Assembly: GCA_051453625.1 (NCBI GenBank)
Contig: JBOZIK010000001.1
Location: 246,084,818 to 246,148,817, forward strand
DNA: 64,000 nucleotides
Source: Welwitschia mirabilis
Lineage: Eukaryota > Gnetophyta > Gnetopsida > Welwitschiales
Direction: 5' to 3'
Both the position numbers and the translations under genes were made by a program. Below, piece by piece: positions 24,266 through 35,576 of this stretch. The first letter of the stretch is position 1, and each line of letters opens with the position of its first letter. The notes under the pieces were generated by a model, which was not told the origin of the DNA, did no database searches, and saw only the letters and a list, made by a program, of their open reading frames with translations.

Positions 24266-24782
24266 ATAACCTCGAAAGATCTTGAAAGAAGAAGAAAAGG
24301 TAAATAATAGACCAAAAAACACCTAATAGAGAGCAAGGTAGTAGTGCAACGACAGAAGCGCATCATCACAAAAATGATAGCAAGGGCAAGGCACACCAAA
24401 GAGGAGACCCAGACAAAATACAAAGTAATAGGAAAAGAGGAAAACCACATCACAACAATAGAACACTAACACGCAACAGCAGCGGTACAAGAGGGAGATG
24501 CGATGCAGAAACAGAGGCAAATTGAATGAAGATGAAAAAGTAGTAAAGGTAAGAAAGAGTAGATCACAGATGAGACGCCATTACAAATAGCACAACATTA
24601 AAACAGATACCTCAATGGAGTATAAGGCATGAAATATCTTCTAGGAAATAAGACGATAGATGTAGAAGTTTCATAGCAAAAATTTAAGATGCAATGTGTG
24701 TAAAGCGCTTTGCATATTTACATTCTAGGCATTATAATGAAAGGTTAGACTCTCGATGGTAATAAAAGAAAAGCAAAGAAAA

Positions 24783-24848
24783 ATAATAGTAATAATAGTA
24801 GTAGTAGTAGTAGTAGTAGTAATAATAATAATAATAATAATAATAATA
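24783..24848. repeat. (TAG)n/(AAT)n trinucleotide microsatellite
   Basis: Consecutive AAT, TAG and again AAT units over about 65 bp, within the leader of the gag-only element. Confidence 0.95.
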
Positions 24849-25368
24849 CAAAGAACGCTACATGCTACATTGAAAATTTAGAGAGAAGAGGAAGCAACAT
24901 AATGAATAAAGATCATGAGGAAGATAGAGAGTGGTTGCGAAGACCTACAAAGGAATTGCATGAGTGAAAATCATAGAAGGATCCACAAACCTCCACTGCA
25001 TACAACGACGACAGAATTTTCTACTGTGTTCATGTGATTCTATTGAGTTTAGCCCTTGTTCTTCATGTTTTCATTCTAGTTTTATTTTTACTTTGGATGA
25101 TTTATTATGTATTAAGTTGTAGAGGTAGCTTTAAAAATAATTAATTTTTTTTTAATTTATAAGAGGTTTTAAGGGGTATAACCCTTAGCCTTTATAACGT
25201 TTTTAATAAAATTATTTTTGAGTGTAGGTGTAAGGAGGTATTTAATCCTCTAAGATTATTAGTGAGGTAAGAGGAAAGTTAAGCCAGATATGGGTACATA
25301 AGTGTTATTTTTCAATAAGCTCACTTCTTAAACCTTAAATTCTAAGTTAAAAAAATTAACAAAAAAAG

Positions 25369-25372
<4 letters not shown>

Positions 25373-25418
<46 letters not shown>

Positions 25419-25619
25419 GGGGGGGGGNNNNNNNNNNNNNNNNNNNNNNNNNNNNNNNNNNNNNNNNNNNNNNNNNNNNNNNNNNNNNNNNNNNNNNNNN
25501 NNNNNNNNNNNNNNNNNNNNNNNNNNNNNNNNNNNNNNNNNNNNNNNNNNNNNNNNNNNNNNNNNNNNNNNNNNNNNNNNNNNNNNNNNNNNNNNNNNNN
25601 NNNNNNNNNNNNNNNNNNN
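25373..25619. repeat. (GA)n followed by a 20-base G run and a 192-N gap
   Basis: GA from 25,373 to 25,407 turns abruptly into 20 consecutive G (25,408-25,427), then unknown bases to 25,619. A pure G run at a contig end can be a sequencing artefact. Confidence 0.9.
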
Positions 25620-25620
25620 G

Positions 25621-26100
25621 TGAAAATTGCTAGATCAAAGGGCTATATCTCTAATTAAGATAGCACTTAAAGATAATTATTTACACTATCTTGATTTAAC
25701 CAAGTCTTCAAAGGCAAACTAGGAAGAGTTAAATCATTTATTTTGGTGGAAATGATCAAGAGGCTAAATAAATATTGAAGAATCAACTTTATGGCTTAAA
25801 TATGGATAAAGGCAAAGGCATGGATAAACATGTCAACTACTTTCGATCAATTTTAACTCAACTTTCTTCTATCAATGCTAAAGTGGATGATGAAAATGCC
25901 AAAGCCATCTTACTTAATAATCTTCCATCCAAATTTGATCACATTGTTTTTACATTGAAGAAGGTTCCATTTTCACTTGAAGCCACCATCTTCACACTTC
26001 TTTAAGAGTTTAGGAAAATGAAACATAAAGAAATGACAGTAAAAGCTCTGATAAGTATCAAAGATAAATCAATTGTTTTGATTGAGCAAGAGACTTACTC
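25621..26100 (+). pseudogene. Gag remnant (UBN2/Retrotran_gag_2 type) of the gag-only element
   Basis: The frame starts inside the gap, so the N terminus is missing. Early residues read ALKDNYLHYLDLTKSS with an EELNHLF motif, matching the usual gag pattern before a G-x-D-Q-E-A-K-type segment. A 76-residue open piece (25,775-26,005) then gives LYGLNMDKGK, LTQLSSINAKVDDENAK and LLNNLPSKFDHIV, the signature of copia gag_2 domains. After a stop it continues weakly (FRKMKHKE) to about 26,100. No zinc knuckle follows before the 3' minisatellite. It is probably non-functional because of stops and the missing C terminus. Confidence 0.8.
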
Positions 26101-26225
26101 ACTGGAAAGCTGAAGAAGCAAGGTTTCATCAGCGAAATAAAAACTGAACCTGAACCTAAAGAAACGATAACTTTACATGATGATATATTTCTTTCTCACT
26201 TCTAATTGCTCCTAGTCCAAATTAT

Positions 26226-26355
26226 CTTGAGTTGTCTTGAGTTATCCCACTTTATCCCGAGTCATCCCACTTTGTTTCGACTTGTGCCAAGCTATCCCGA
26301 GTTGTCTTGAGTTGTTCCATTTTATTCCAAGCTATTGCATTTTATTCTAAGTGAA
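26226..26355. repeat. 10-bp-period degenerate minisatellite, left copy
   Basis: Thirteen consecutive 10-mers alternate between forms such as CTTGAGTTGT, CCCACTTTAT and CCAAGCTAT-type units. The period is strict. The right copy is at 26,558-26,687, also 13 units. Confidence 0.85.
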
Positions 26356-26557
26356 TTTTCCTAGTTACTTAAGCTAGGTTAGAGGCTTATTACAACTNNN
26401 NNNNNNNNNNNNNNNNNNNNNNNNNNNNNNNNNNNNNNNNNNNNNNNNNNNNNNNNNNNNNNNNNNNNNNNNNNNNNNNNNNNNNNNNNNNNNNNNNCAA
26501 TAACTTTACAAGATGATATAGTTCTTTCTCACTTCTAATTATTCATAGTCCAAATTG

Positions 26558-26687
26558 TCATGAGTTGTCGCGAGTTATCCCACTTTATCTTGAGTTGTCT
26601 CACTTTGTCTCGACTTGTGCTGAGTTGTTCTGAGTTATCTCGAGTTGTTCCATTTTATTCCAAGCTATTCCATTTTATTCTAAGTGA
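26558..26687. repeat. 10-bp-period degenerate minisatellite, right copy
   Basis: Thirteen 10-mers (TCATGAGTTG, TCGCGAGTTA, TCCCACTTTA and so on) in the same order as the left copy, with single-base differences. It lies about 90 bp before the polypurine tract of the gag-only element. Confidence 0.85.
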
Positions 26688-26776
26688 ATGTTCCTAGTTA
26701 CTTAAGCTAGGTTAGAGGCTTGTTCCAACTATTTCATATCAAGTGTGATGTTAAATTTCACATAAAATTTAACATC

Positions 26777-26784
26777 AAGGGGGG
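26777..26784 (+). other. Polypurine tract of the gag-only copia element
   Basis: AAGGGGGG directly before the 3' LTR start TGTTAG. This is the usual plus-strand primer of LTR elements. Confidence 0.93.
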
Positions 26785-27005
26785 TGTTAGAAATATTTTA
26801 TAGGAGTGATTATAACCACTCCCTTATTTTTCCCTCATCCCTATCCTATTCTCTCTCCCACTACCCAATCTTATCTATTTTCTATCATGTAGCAAGATAT
26901 AAATTCTTGCATTAAATAATGAAAAATTAGAAAGCTACATTCATTGATTTTTCTTTACTCCATTGTTTTATTGCTTTTGGCTTAAGGGTTCCTTAAAGCC
27001 CTTCA
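26785..27005 (+). repeat. 3' LTR of the gag-only copia element
   Basis: 221 bp, TGTTAGAAATATTT to CCCTTCA, homologous to 24,058-24,251. The following bases resume the copy A sequence. Confidence 0.9.
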
Positions 27006-27380
27006 CTTATATGTATTCTTAATTCATCTCTTAAGTACTTGAGTTCTTTGTGAGCCATTTTGGTTTTTTCTTTGCTTCATGTATTTTACTCTATTCTTAG
27101 AAAAATGGTTATCTCTTTGGTTACTTTAGGCTTCATACATAATTTTAACTAAGAATTTGTATTTCACAAAGTTTTAAATTTATAATTTCTATGTCCATCA
27201 TTTTAATATTAAGAGTTAATAGTTGTCAATCTTAGAAAGCATCCATATTGTTTAACAGGTTTTTATTAGATGAGCTAACATGATCCATATTATATCAACT
27301 TTTCTCTTTTCAAGTAATTACAATCTTTTGTAAAGTTTAGAGTTAAAATATTCCCTTTTATTTTTGAATTTGTTATTTGC
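27006..27380 (+). mobile_element. Copy A of the copia-like family, 3' part
   Basis: Continues the homology with copy B (34,281-34,656) after the inserted element. The match stops sharply at TTTGTTATTTGC in both copies, which is probably the family's 3' edge or a rearrangement breakpoint. Confidence 0.75.
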
Positions 27381-28975
27381 ATGTAGGAGATTAGGTTTTT
27401 AAACCTTTAGACTTCCTTACTTTACATATTATAAGGTAGGACTTGGATATAATTAACTTATTCATTTGGTAAACCATGGTAGCTATAATTTTTAGTAAGA
27501 CATGAAACTAAAAATTTCAATTTTAATATACCCTTAACATTACCTGTAGTTATTTTCAACGTATATAAATAATTATAATATTTAAATAATCAACCTTTTT
27601 TTGGGGTTTTAATAGGAGTTACTACATGGTTAATCATACCTAAAATTATAAGGATCATTGGTTTTCTTAATCAAGTGAAAATGTTATTAATGTCTAATTC
27701 TACGTCATACCTATTATTTATACAAAAGAAATTATAGCTTACATTTAATTATAACTTACATACATGGATATAAACCATAAGTAAACTAGCACATCATAGG
27801 ATTTGAATTAAAAACATTAAATTTATCGATTAAAATGGTTTAAACAAGTAAGCCTTAATGTTTGTATGACATTATGTCTTAAAAATAAATTATTAGAATT
27901 ATTAATATATAATTTACATTTATATAATATTATAATAAGGACTTAACATTGTTACATAAATTTTGTTCACATTCCTATAAATAACTTTTCTTATTTATGA
28001 TTGAAAGATATCACTTTCATATCTATATTTTTATTATATTATTATAATGATTTGATACTTTATAATATGCTAAGATTTCCTCTTTATGTTATTTAAGTAC
28101 AAATCCATTTCCTAAAACTCATATAAAACATTAAAAATTAATCTCATGAATTACATCCTATACAACTATTAAAACTTTATTTACTATGATTAAATTAGAT
28201 GCACTGCATTTCTCTATTTGAATCCATGTAGATGTATAATTATTTAATAAAATGTTTATAACATTTTCTTTTTGTAAAGAAATTCATATGTATACTTTGT
28301 TAAATAAAAGGAAGTATTACATTTAAGGAAGTAAAACTAACAGTACTTTCTTAAAGTGTATTAAGAGTGAGTAGAAGTCTAATAATTATTAATATTCATG
28401 TAGAGAAGTCAATGAAATACTTTAAGCTAGTAAGAAAGTTTCATTCATAATAATAAAAAGAATTGAATTAAGATCCATTTAATAACTAAACAAAACCTTA
28501 TAATACATCATCTAAATACTTAAATATATAGTAATAATGATAAAAAACCTAGGAAAAGCAATAATAGCTTAGATAAACACCTAAACCCTAAATTATGAAT
28601 TAAAGGAATAATATTTCAAATGTCCTTATGGAATTAAAAAATTAATATAACATAACTATAAATGAATTAAAATATAAATGAAATATACATATATATTTTT
28701 ATAAAAAGTTTAAGAAGCTTATAAAGTTAACTTCATTATTTTATGATGTAAGGATTACTATAAAATAATAAAATTATCTATGAAACTTATTTCTGATGCT
28801 TAGACGTAAGCCTTGTAAACAAACATTTTTATGATGCCTAAAATTAAGAATAACATAACTAGTTATAAAATATAATTAAACATTATAGTTTTGAATACCA
28901 AGCATTAATATTAGATTCGCTACTACCAATTATATTATAAGCATTATAATAAAACATTAAAGTTTATGGTATCCA
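27381..28975. other. AT-rich spacer, no gene seen
   Basis: No coding motif, LTR edge or repeat partner in this window was recognised. It ends at a 100-N gap. Confidence 0.55.
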
Positions 28976-29075
28976 NNNNNNNNNNNNNNNNNNNNNNNNN
29001 NNNNNNNNNNNNNNNNNNNNNNNNNNNNNNNNNNNNNNNNNNNNNNNNNNNNNNNNNNNNNNNNNNNNNNNNNNN

Positions 29076-32000
29076 TAACAAGTTATATTCCTTAGTACTA
29101 TACTAAGGACATAACAATACAAACTGAATCATGGACAAATCATTAATTGTTAGACCATGTTTCTTAAATGACATTAACTATGCCTAAAATATGAGGATAC
29201 AAGTTTAAGCTTGATATGTAATAAACTATTGTAGATAAAAACATAAATACTATAATAATAGTAGATAACTCTACTATTATGAAAATAGAATAAATGAAAT
29301 ATAATAAATCAAATTAATGTTAATAGTAAAATAGTCAAAAAAACATCAGAGCATGTGTGGCCTAAAGATTAGGAGTTTCCTTTTCTATGTACTATTATTT
29401 CAAAAGTTTGATCATGTTGTCAAATGAAAAGCTACTAAATAATTTGGGATCTATTAGGAAAATTATAGAAGAAGACATTAACCATGAAGTAATCTAACCT
29501 ACTTATTAGATAAATCAATTTGAAAACATAAGAATGAATGAATAAAACTAGATAACCTAATACTTTACAAGCTTTAATAATAGCGTAAACATTATTTAAG
29601 GAATTATGGACAGTTTCTATAATTAAACATAATTCAAAAAGTTATGAGATCTCTTACTTATAAGTATAGACTAAAGATTACAACCATCAAAGAATCAAGG
29701 GATTTTAACATGATAAGATTTGAGGATATTTAAAGTACCTTGACAACCTATAACATGAACTTCATCAAAGATGGTATTATTATATAAAAATAAAGTACAT
29801 TTAAATCAAATTATAACCCTCAAACATCAAGCAAGAAGAAGAGTAAAGAAGACTCTAAGGCTAAGAAGGATGATCCTAATAAAATCAATAAATCAGTACT
29901 AATAACCAAGAGGATTACAAGAATCTTATTTCATATAATCAAGAGAATGGAAGAATAATCAAGAATAGTTAGACTACTATCTAGAGGTAAGTTTAGAGGT
30001 AAGTCTGTATTTTTCTCTTCAAATAATTATATTAAAAAATAACTCTCTAAGGATTAATAACATGGTACTTAATGAAGAATGTCCATATCATGATTCATAC
30101 CATGGATCAATATTATAGAAGGATGATATGATAAATTACATGAGTTTTTAATTGAACTTTCTAATAAGCATACTAAGAAGAAACTTAGTCATAGTGTCAT
30201 ATATCCTAATAATTAATCATAAGAATGTTTTAATGCATATTAAATTTAAAAGTTTTATAAAAACATGTTTATTTAAGAAATAAAGATAAGTGAACTATAA
30301 TTTCATAAATACTAAAGCTATAAATTATTGAACTTCTTGTAGTTTTAAAAAAACTTCAAATCCTTACTTTAGATTTTCTAAAATTATGTTGATCACAAAA
30401 TTTAATGCATTTTTTAGTAAACCTCTAGTCGAAGCATCTAAAAGAATAACATGAAGTAAGCATTAATTAGCTTAACTATTATAAGATGTATAAATAGTAG
30501 TTTTACTAGGTAAACCTATAATAATTTCCTTCTTAAAGTATTCATCTTGGTTATGAAGCACACAAATCTTGGTTACAAAAGTTACATGTTTAAATGAAGG
30601 GAGTAAAAGAAAAAATTAAATCTCATCTCTTATTTATACTAAATTATTATCAGATATGCTTAATATTAATTAATTAGTATTGTACAATTAGAACAAAAAC
30701 AAGTGAATTAAAGATTAAATTATTAGTCAAGATAATCCAATTAAATGAGTATCAAAATATTAATATTATGATGATATTCATAAAAACTAGGTCCACTAAT
30801 AATACCATTCTTTATAGGAATATAATTTATTTCTTTATTTTAATCCTTTAATAATCTTATAGTATGATAAAATTAAGGAACTTATAGATTAACTTTAAAT
30901 ATATTATTTATACATATCTTATAGAACTTTTTCACTTAGTGTTTTCAATTTTTTGCTAAAAGAACATTTTTAGTAATTAGAGCACTGCTCTACCATTTAG
31001 GTATCTCCATAGAGATGAAGTAAAAATTTTGAAAAAAGAGATATCTCAGAAAAAAATTCAAATAAATATAACATAGTAATATTTCTAATAAAGTAGATTT
31101 TTCACAATGGTCATTATGCTTAGTTTACTCTCGATCCATTTATCAAATTTTTTGTAATTGTCATATCATCCATGTAAATAATATTTAATAAATAATTTAA
31201 AAGATTATGAAGTTATAAAAAACATAAACATGTCTAGTTAAAATATTATATCTTATGAAGCATTAAAAAGTAAAAGAATATTAGTCTTCAATTTATTCCA
31301 TTAAAAACTAAAGTTGGATGAATAAAAAATTGGTTAGGATAGAAGAGAAAGGAACATATAAGAATAAAATTTTTAGGTTACTAAGGAATAAAAGGAATTA
31401 TAAAATACCATTACTCTATAGCCTCTATCATAGTTTAATGGTTAAACTTATTTTAATTTACTAAAATTTTATTATGAATTATTACACATAGACAAATTCT
31501 AAAAATAAATAGTAATAATAACCACAACATCTAAATAAATTGTGAAAACAAATATTAATTATAACTCTATAAATGATACATATTTTACATCAAAAAATTT
31601 ATAAGAGAAAATTCTATATAAATTTGAAATTCTTTATTTCATAAGAAACTATAACTTAAGATTAAGTTGAAAAGTTTATTCTTTAGAATCTAAAACATAC
31701 TCTAACTGTGTAAATAACTACAACTACTACATACAAGTTTATTTTAAGAAGTTTTCATACCTTTTTACTAATGAAGTAATTTATTTTTCTATAAAATTTT
31801 TTAAAAGCATATTCTATTTTTATTCTTATTATGTAAAAATCTAGGGAAAAATATTGAATGTATAAATAGAAAAATTTAACTTAGTAGAACATAAGAAAAA
31901 TTATTCATTAAATATAAGAAAGATTAACATCTTAAAGGGGTTGAGTGAGACTATTACTTATAAGTTTAAGAAAAAATAACTCTTGCACTATATTTGTTTT

Positions 32001-34656
32001 ACAAAATTAAGAGTTTAAAACTTGAATATTTGTAATAACTATAAAACTTTAGATGTTGTTAAGTGAAAAATGCAAAATAAAAAGTTAAAACTAAATATGG
32101 TAATGCATTTTGAAACATCTAAATTCCTGAAATTCCATGTGAATTCACACTTGGTTTGTCAAATTGACTATTTTAGATCTATATTAAAATTAAATACTTA
32201 AAACTTGTTTTAGATTTAAATTTATCCTTTACATTGTAAGAACCTTTAATAGTAAGTTGAGAATTTCACATCAAAAGAAGCTTAAATGATAAATAAAGCT
32301 TGATAAGGGACTTATTTAATCAAGAATAATATTAGAAAGTTTAGAGTTCTAATATGTTAAAAGCATAATAGGAAAAATATATGATCTTAAGAACTAAAAG
32401 CTATTTTTGAAAAAATAGTAATATAGTTTATTTAACAAATGAAACATAAATTTTATTTGATTTTACATTGGTTCCAATGCCCATTAGATATTTTATCTTG
32501 AGTGAATTCATGAGAGGAATCAAGGGATTTTATCGTCACATGAGTTGATCACCTTAGTCTTTATTTGATTTTAAATCATATATCAGATATGTATGAGTTT
32601 AATTTAAAGAAAGTATCCAATCAATATAATTTTCAAAAATAAATATATAGAGGTTTAAATTAATAATAAGTAAATAAATATTAAGTAAATAAAAATAATT
32701 ATTAAATGTTATTCCCAAAACAAAAAGAATGGTTAGTCAACCTAGTGTTTAAAAAATAGCAATTATGAATATAACTATGACATATATTTACTATTTTTAC
32801 TTCTCCTTATAAGGAAATGGTTTAAATGTAAATAAGCTTAGTAAATTAGTGAAATGAAATGGGTAAATATTAATGAATTAAGAAAAAAATAATTTTTTCA
32901 AAGACATAACTTATAGAAACATATTAATTCCTTAGTAATTTTATAGTCAATGTAATACTACCTATCATTATTGGAATATGTTTTGATATTTTATTATTAT
33001 GAAAAACTAGAGAAAAATATTATGAACACTATGAAAAGATCTAACTCTTAATAAATCCATTATTAAATTTAATATATAGTCAAATGCAAGAATTCATGTT
33101 TCCAACCTAATGTAAATCCTTAAAACATAAGCTTCACATCTAACTCCTGTAAATTCAAGTGATTCTTAATTTTCTCTTTTTAATTTATAAAATATCTAAA
33201 TAAATAATAAAATTAAAATTATATTTTTTTCCCTTTTTTTTGACACTTAAATTTCTTACTTTTCTTGCATGGTTAATGTATTTTATTATATAATACCAAA
33301 CATATTACACCCATCTCTTATAGAAGTTCTAGTATTAAGAAAGGTAACTTCTACATACTTAATAAATAAGGGATTGATTGAGTGGTACTATGTAATTACA
33401 TTGACCATTATTTTATAAATTACTATTTAATTATTATTTTAGTAATTTGTTCCAAATGCTCATAAATGCAAATGAATATCTTTATTAGCAATTCTTCACT
33501 ATCTTACATTAACAAGAAAGAGGTAAGAATATAAACTCAAATACTCACTAGGGTTACAAGTAAAAATTTTAAATATTATTTTTCATTAACCTTCATAAGA
33601 AATATATCTAGTTAAAAAGATCCATAATCTCATACTTAAAAGAAAAAATGGTATTAGCATACTGATTACATTATCATTATTGTATAGTAGTGAGAATTTT
33701 AATTTTCCATGGAAATTCTTTGATACATGGGAATTACTAGTATGCATATTAGCCTATAAAATAAGATCATGTTAGGTTTAAAAAATAAACATAGATATAG
33801 TAACAAATTATCATAAATAAAAAGAATAATCCAACAAATAAACATACAATAGATGCAACTAATGATATCTATATTAAATCTATATAAACCATAGCCTATG
33901 ATAAAATTTTTGATTATGCTATAACAATAAATAATATCATAAAATTTAGATACTAGAAATCTTACCATAAGGCACCATCTCAATTATTAAACTATATATG
34001 TCATATGGGAGCTCATCCCCACTGATCCAACCACAAAGGGAAAATGATGGACATAAGAATACATAATATTATTAGAATTAGTATACTTTCAGTGAGATTC
34101 CATAACACTCGTTCATAGTTGATTAGTTTAACATCTTTTTTGGAGTAACTAGTTTATGTACATTCATCTCATGTTTTATCACTTTAACTCATTTCGGAAT
34201 CTGATGCACATCCTTTTTACTATTAGATTCTAGTGCAATATCTTATTTGTTAAACCCTTTCTTTACATGTTTAACATGACTTTCTATATATTCTTACTTC
34301 ATCTCTTATGTATTTGAGTTCCTTTGTGTGCCATTTTGGTTTTTTCTTTTCTTCATGTGTTTTTGGTATAATATTAGAAAAATGGTTACCTCTTTGGTTA
34401 CTTTAGGCTTCATATGTAATTTTCACTAAGAATTGTATTTCACAAAGTATTACATTTATAATTTCTATGTCCATCATTTTAATATTGAGAGTGAATAGTT
34501 GTTAATCTTAGAAAGGAGCTGTATTGTTTAAAACATTTTTATTATATGAGCTTACAAGATTTATATTATATCAGCTTTTCTCTTTTCAAGTAATTACAAT
34601 CATTTGTCAGGTTAAGAGTTAAAATATTCCCTTTTATTTTTGAATTTGTTATTTGC
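29076..34656 (+). mobile_element. Copy B of the copia-like family
   Basis: Homologous to 18,940-24,057 plus 27,006-27,380, in the same order and orientation, without the 2.9-kb gag-only insertion. It begins at the 100-N gap. Around 34,281 the sequence runs GACTTTC straight into TATATATTCTTA, preserving the site that is occupied in copy A. No intact gene is present. Confidence 0.75.
29128..30050 (+). pseudogene. Degenerate copia-type gag in copy B
   Basis: Counterpart of 18,990-19,900. It has the clearer N-terminal motif RPCFLNDINYA and the same Lys/Arg-rich tail region. It is interrupted by stops and frameshifts throughout. Confidence 0.5.
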
Positions 34657-35378
34657 TTTAAAATCCTATCTATTGTAATAATCACCTTTTTGTTATTATG
34701 ATTCAAGACTTGTTAAATATCATGGTTTGGGTTATGATTTTCTTTTTTTCTTTTTCTTAAGGAATATGTCACACAAACACCCAATGGCAGTTGGGCTCAT
34801 GTAGAATTTCAAACTATGCACCCTTGCCAATGCAGAGGTTTGAACTTGGCCCTCGATTCTAGTATTACCAAGACTTAACCATTGTGGCAATTGATCTTAG
34901 ATAATCTTAGATGTCTAATATTAACCTTCTTATTCAATAATCTAAAAATAAAGGTTTGATAATTCAAACTTTTAGTAGATCATATGTTCATTAAATGCAA
35001 TGTTGTGTTTAAAAGTTTCATTCACATATATTGGCTATTAAATAGGACTCTCATATTTCAGTTAAAGTATTGACCTTTCTTTCTAAAACATAGTTAACCT
35101 GAGGAGTACAAAGTGTAATTGTTTCATTGATAATTTAAAATTTGCTTAAAAATTATTGCAAGTCTATATTTAGACATTTCATATTTTATTTTTTCCACTT
35201 GATCCCTTGATTAATTTTTTAATCACGTTTTTTGCATAGGTATCGTACAATTGAAATGCACCTAAAGTTGCAGACTATTCGTTAGAAAGTAAACAAAGGC
35301 ATAGCGTTGTAGTCATCGATGATTTGCTAAATCCAAGACGCCCAGAGGCCTACACACTTACTTGATGTTTCCCCTCCT
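34657..35378. other. Spacer with a moderately GC-rich block, no gene seen
   Basis: Most of it is AT-rich. The block 34,760-34,905 has noticeably more G and C and contains GGTTTGAACTT at 34,838-34,848, which resembles a decayed RNA polymerase III B box. No partner copy exists in this window. It could be a SINE fragment, but this is weakly supported. Confidence 0.4.
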
Positions 35379-35576
35379 TCAATCCCAGTTAGTGTATGGG
35401 CCAAAGCGAGGTGGACACTGGGGCTTTAATATACTTTTCTGATAACAGGGACAGAAGAAGAGTCGCGGTTGCCTGCGCAAATCGGAAATCAGAATTGGGA
35501 ATAATCGCTTTGTGACGGAAGCAGATGTGTGAACGCATGACGGGAGCGTGGCTTGCGGAGGATAAGAGAAAAGCAT
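35379..35576 (-). pseudogene. Gene-like fragment of unknown origin (65 codons)
   Basis: I do not recognise this product. The minus-strand frame begins MLFSYPPQATLPSCVHTSAS, continues with a basic segment and ends shortly after PPRFGPYTNWD. Base composition is clearly less AT-rich than anything around it, which suggests a captured host-gene piece or a younger insertion rather than old transposon DNA. A related frame in the duplicate near 38,240 starts MLFSYPSQAMLASCVHTSA and then meets a stop. Most differences between the two are transitions. Upstream on the minus strand are a CCAAT motif and TTACGTCA, conserved in both copies. It may be the truncated 5' end of a gene, but no homologue can be named. 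Confidence 0.3.

Larger units (their letters stand above)
26165..26730. repeat. Direct repeat flanking gap 26,398-26,497
   Basis: 26,165-26,397 and 26,498-26,730 are both 233 bp and closely similar. Each contains one copy of the 10-bp-period minisatellite. The copies abut the 100-N gap. Confidence 0.93.
24058..27005 (+). mobile_element. Gag-only Ty1/copia-type element (TR-GAG-like) inserted in copy A
   Basis: All parts of a small LTR element are visible: a 5' LTR (24,058-24,251), a perfect tRNA-iMet primer site, a gag remnant, a polypurine tract and a 3' LTR (26,785-27,005). Both LTRs start TGTTAGAAATATTT and end CCTTCA. The internal region is about 2.5 kb including two gaps and has gag but no protease, integrase or reverse transcriptase. 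Non-autonomous gag-only elements (TR-GAGs) are known in plants, and this fits. An alternative is an ordinary copia element that lost pol, but the 3' LTR and PPT are in the normal place. The insertion site is preserved empty in copy B near 34,281. Only a weak trace of the target duplication remains (CTTTC before, CTTAT after). Confidence 0.85.

Noticed and set aside
24259-24520. Minus-strand frames of about 65 codons at the start of the gag-only element
   Set aside because: They lie antisense over the primer site and leader, with no family resemblance.
26045-26056. GCTCTGATAAGT as a reverse-strand primer site
   Set aside because: It lies inside the gag remnant of a plus-strand element, lacks the TACCA end and has no LTR beside it.
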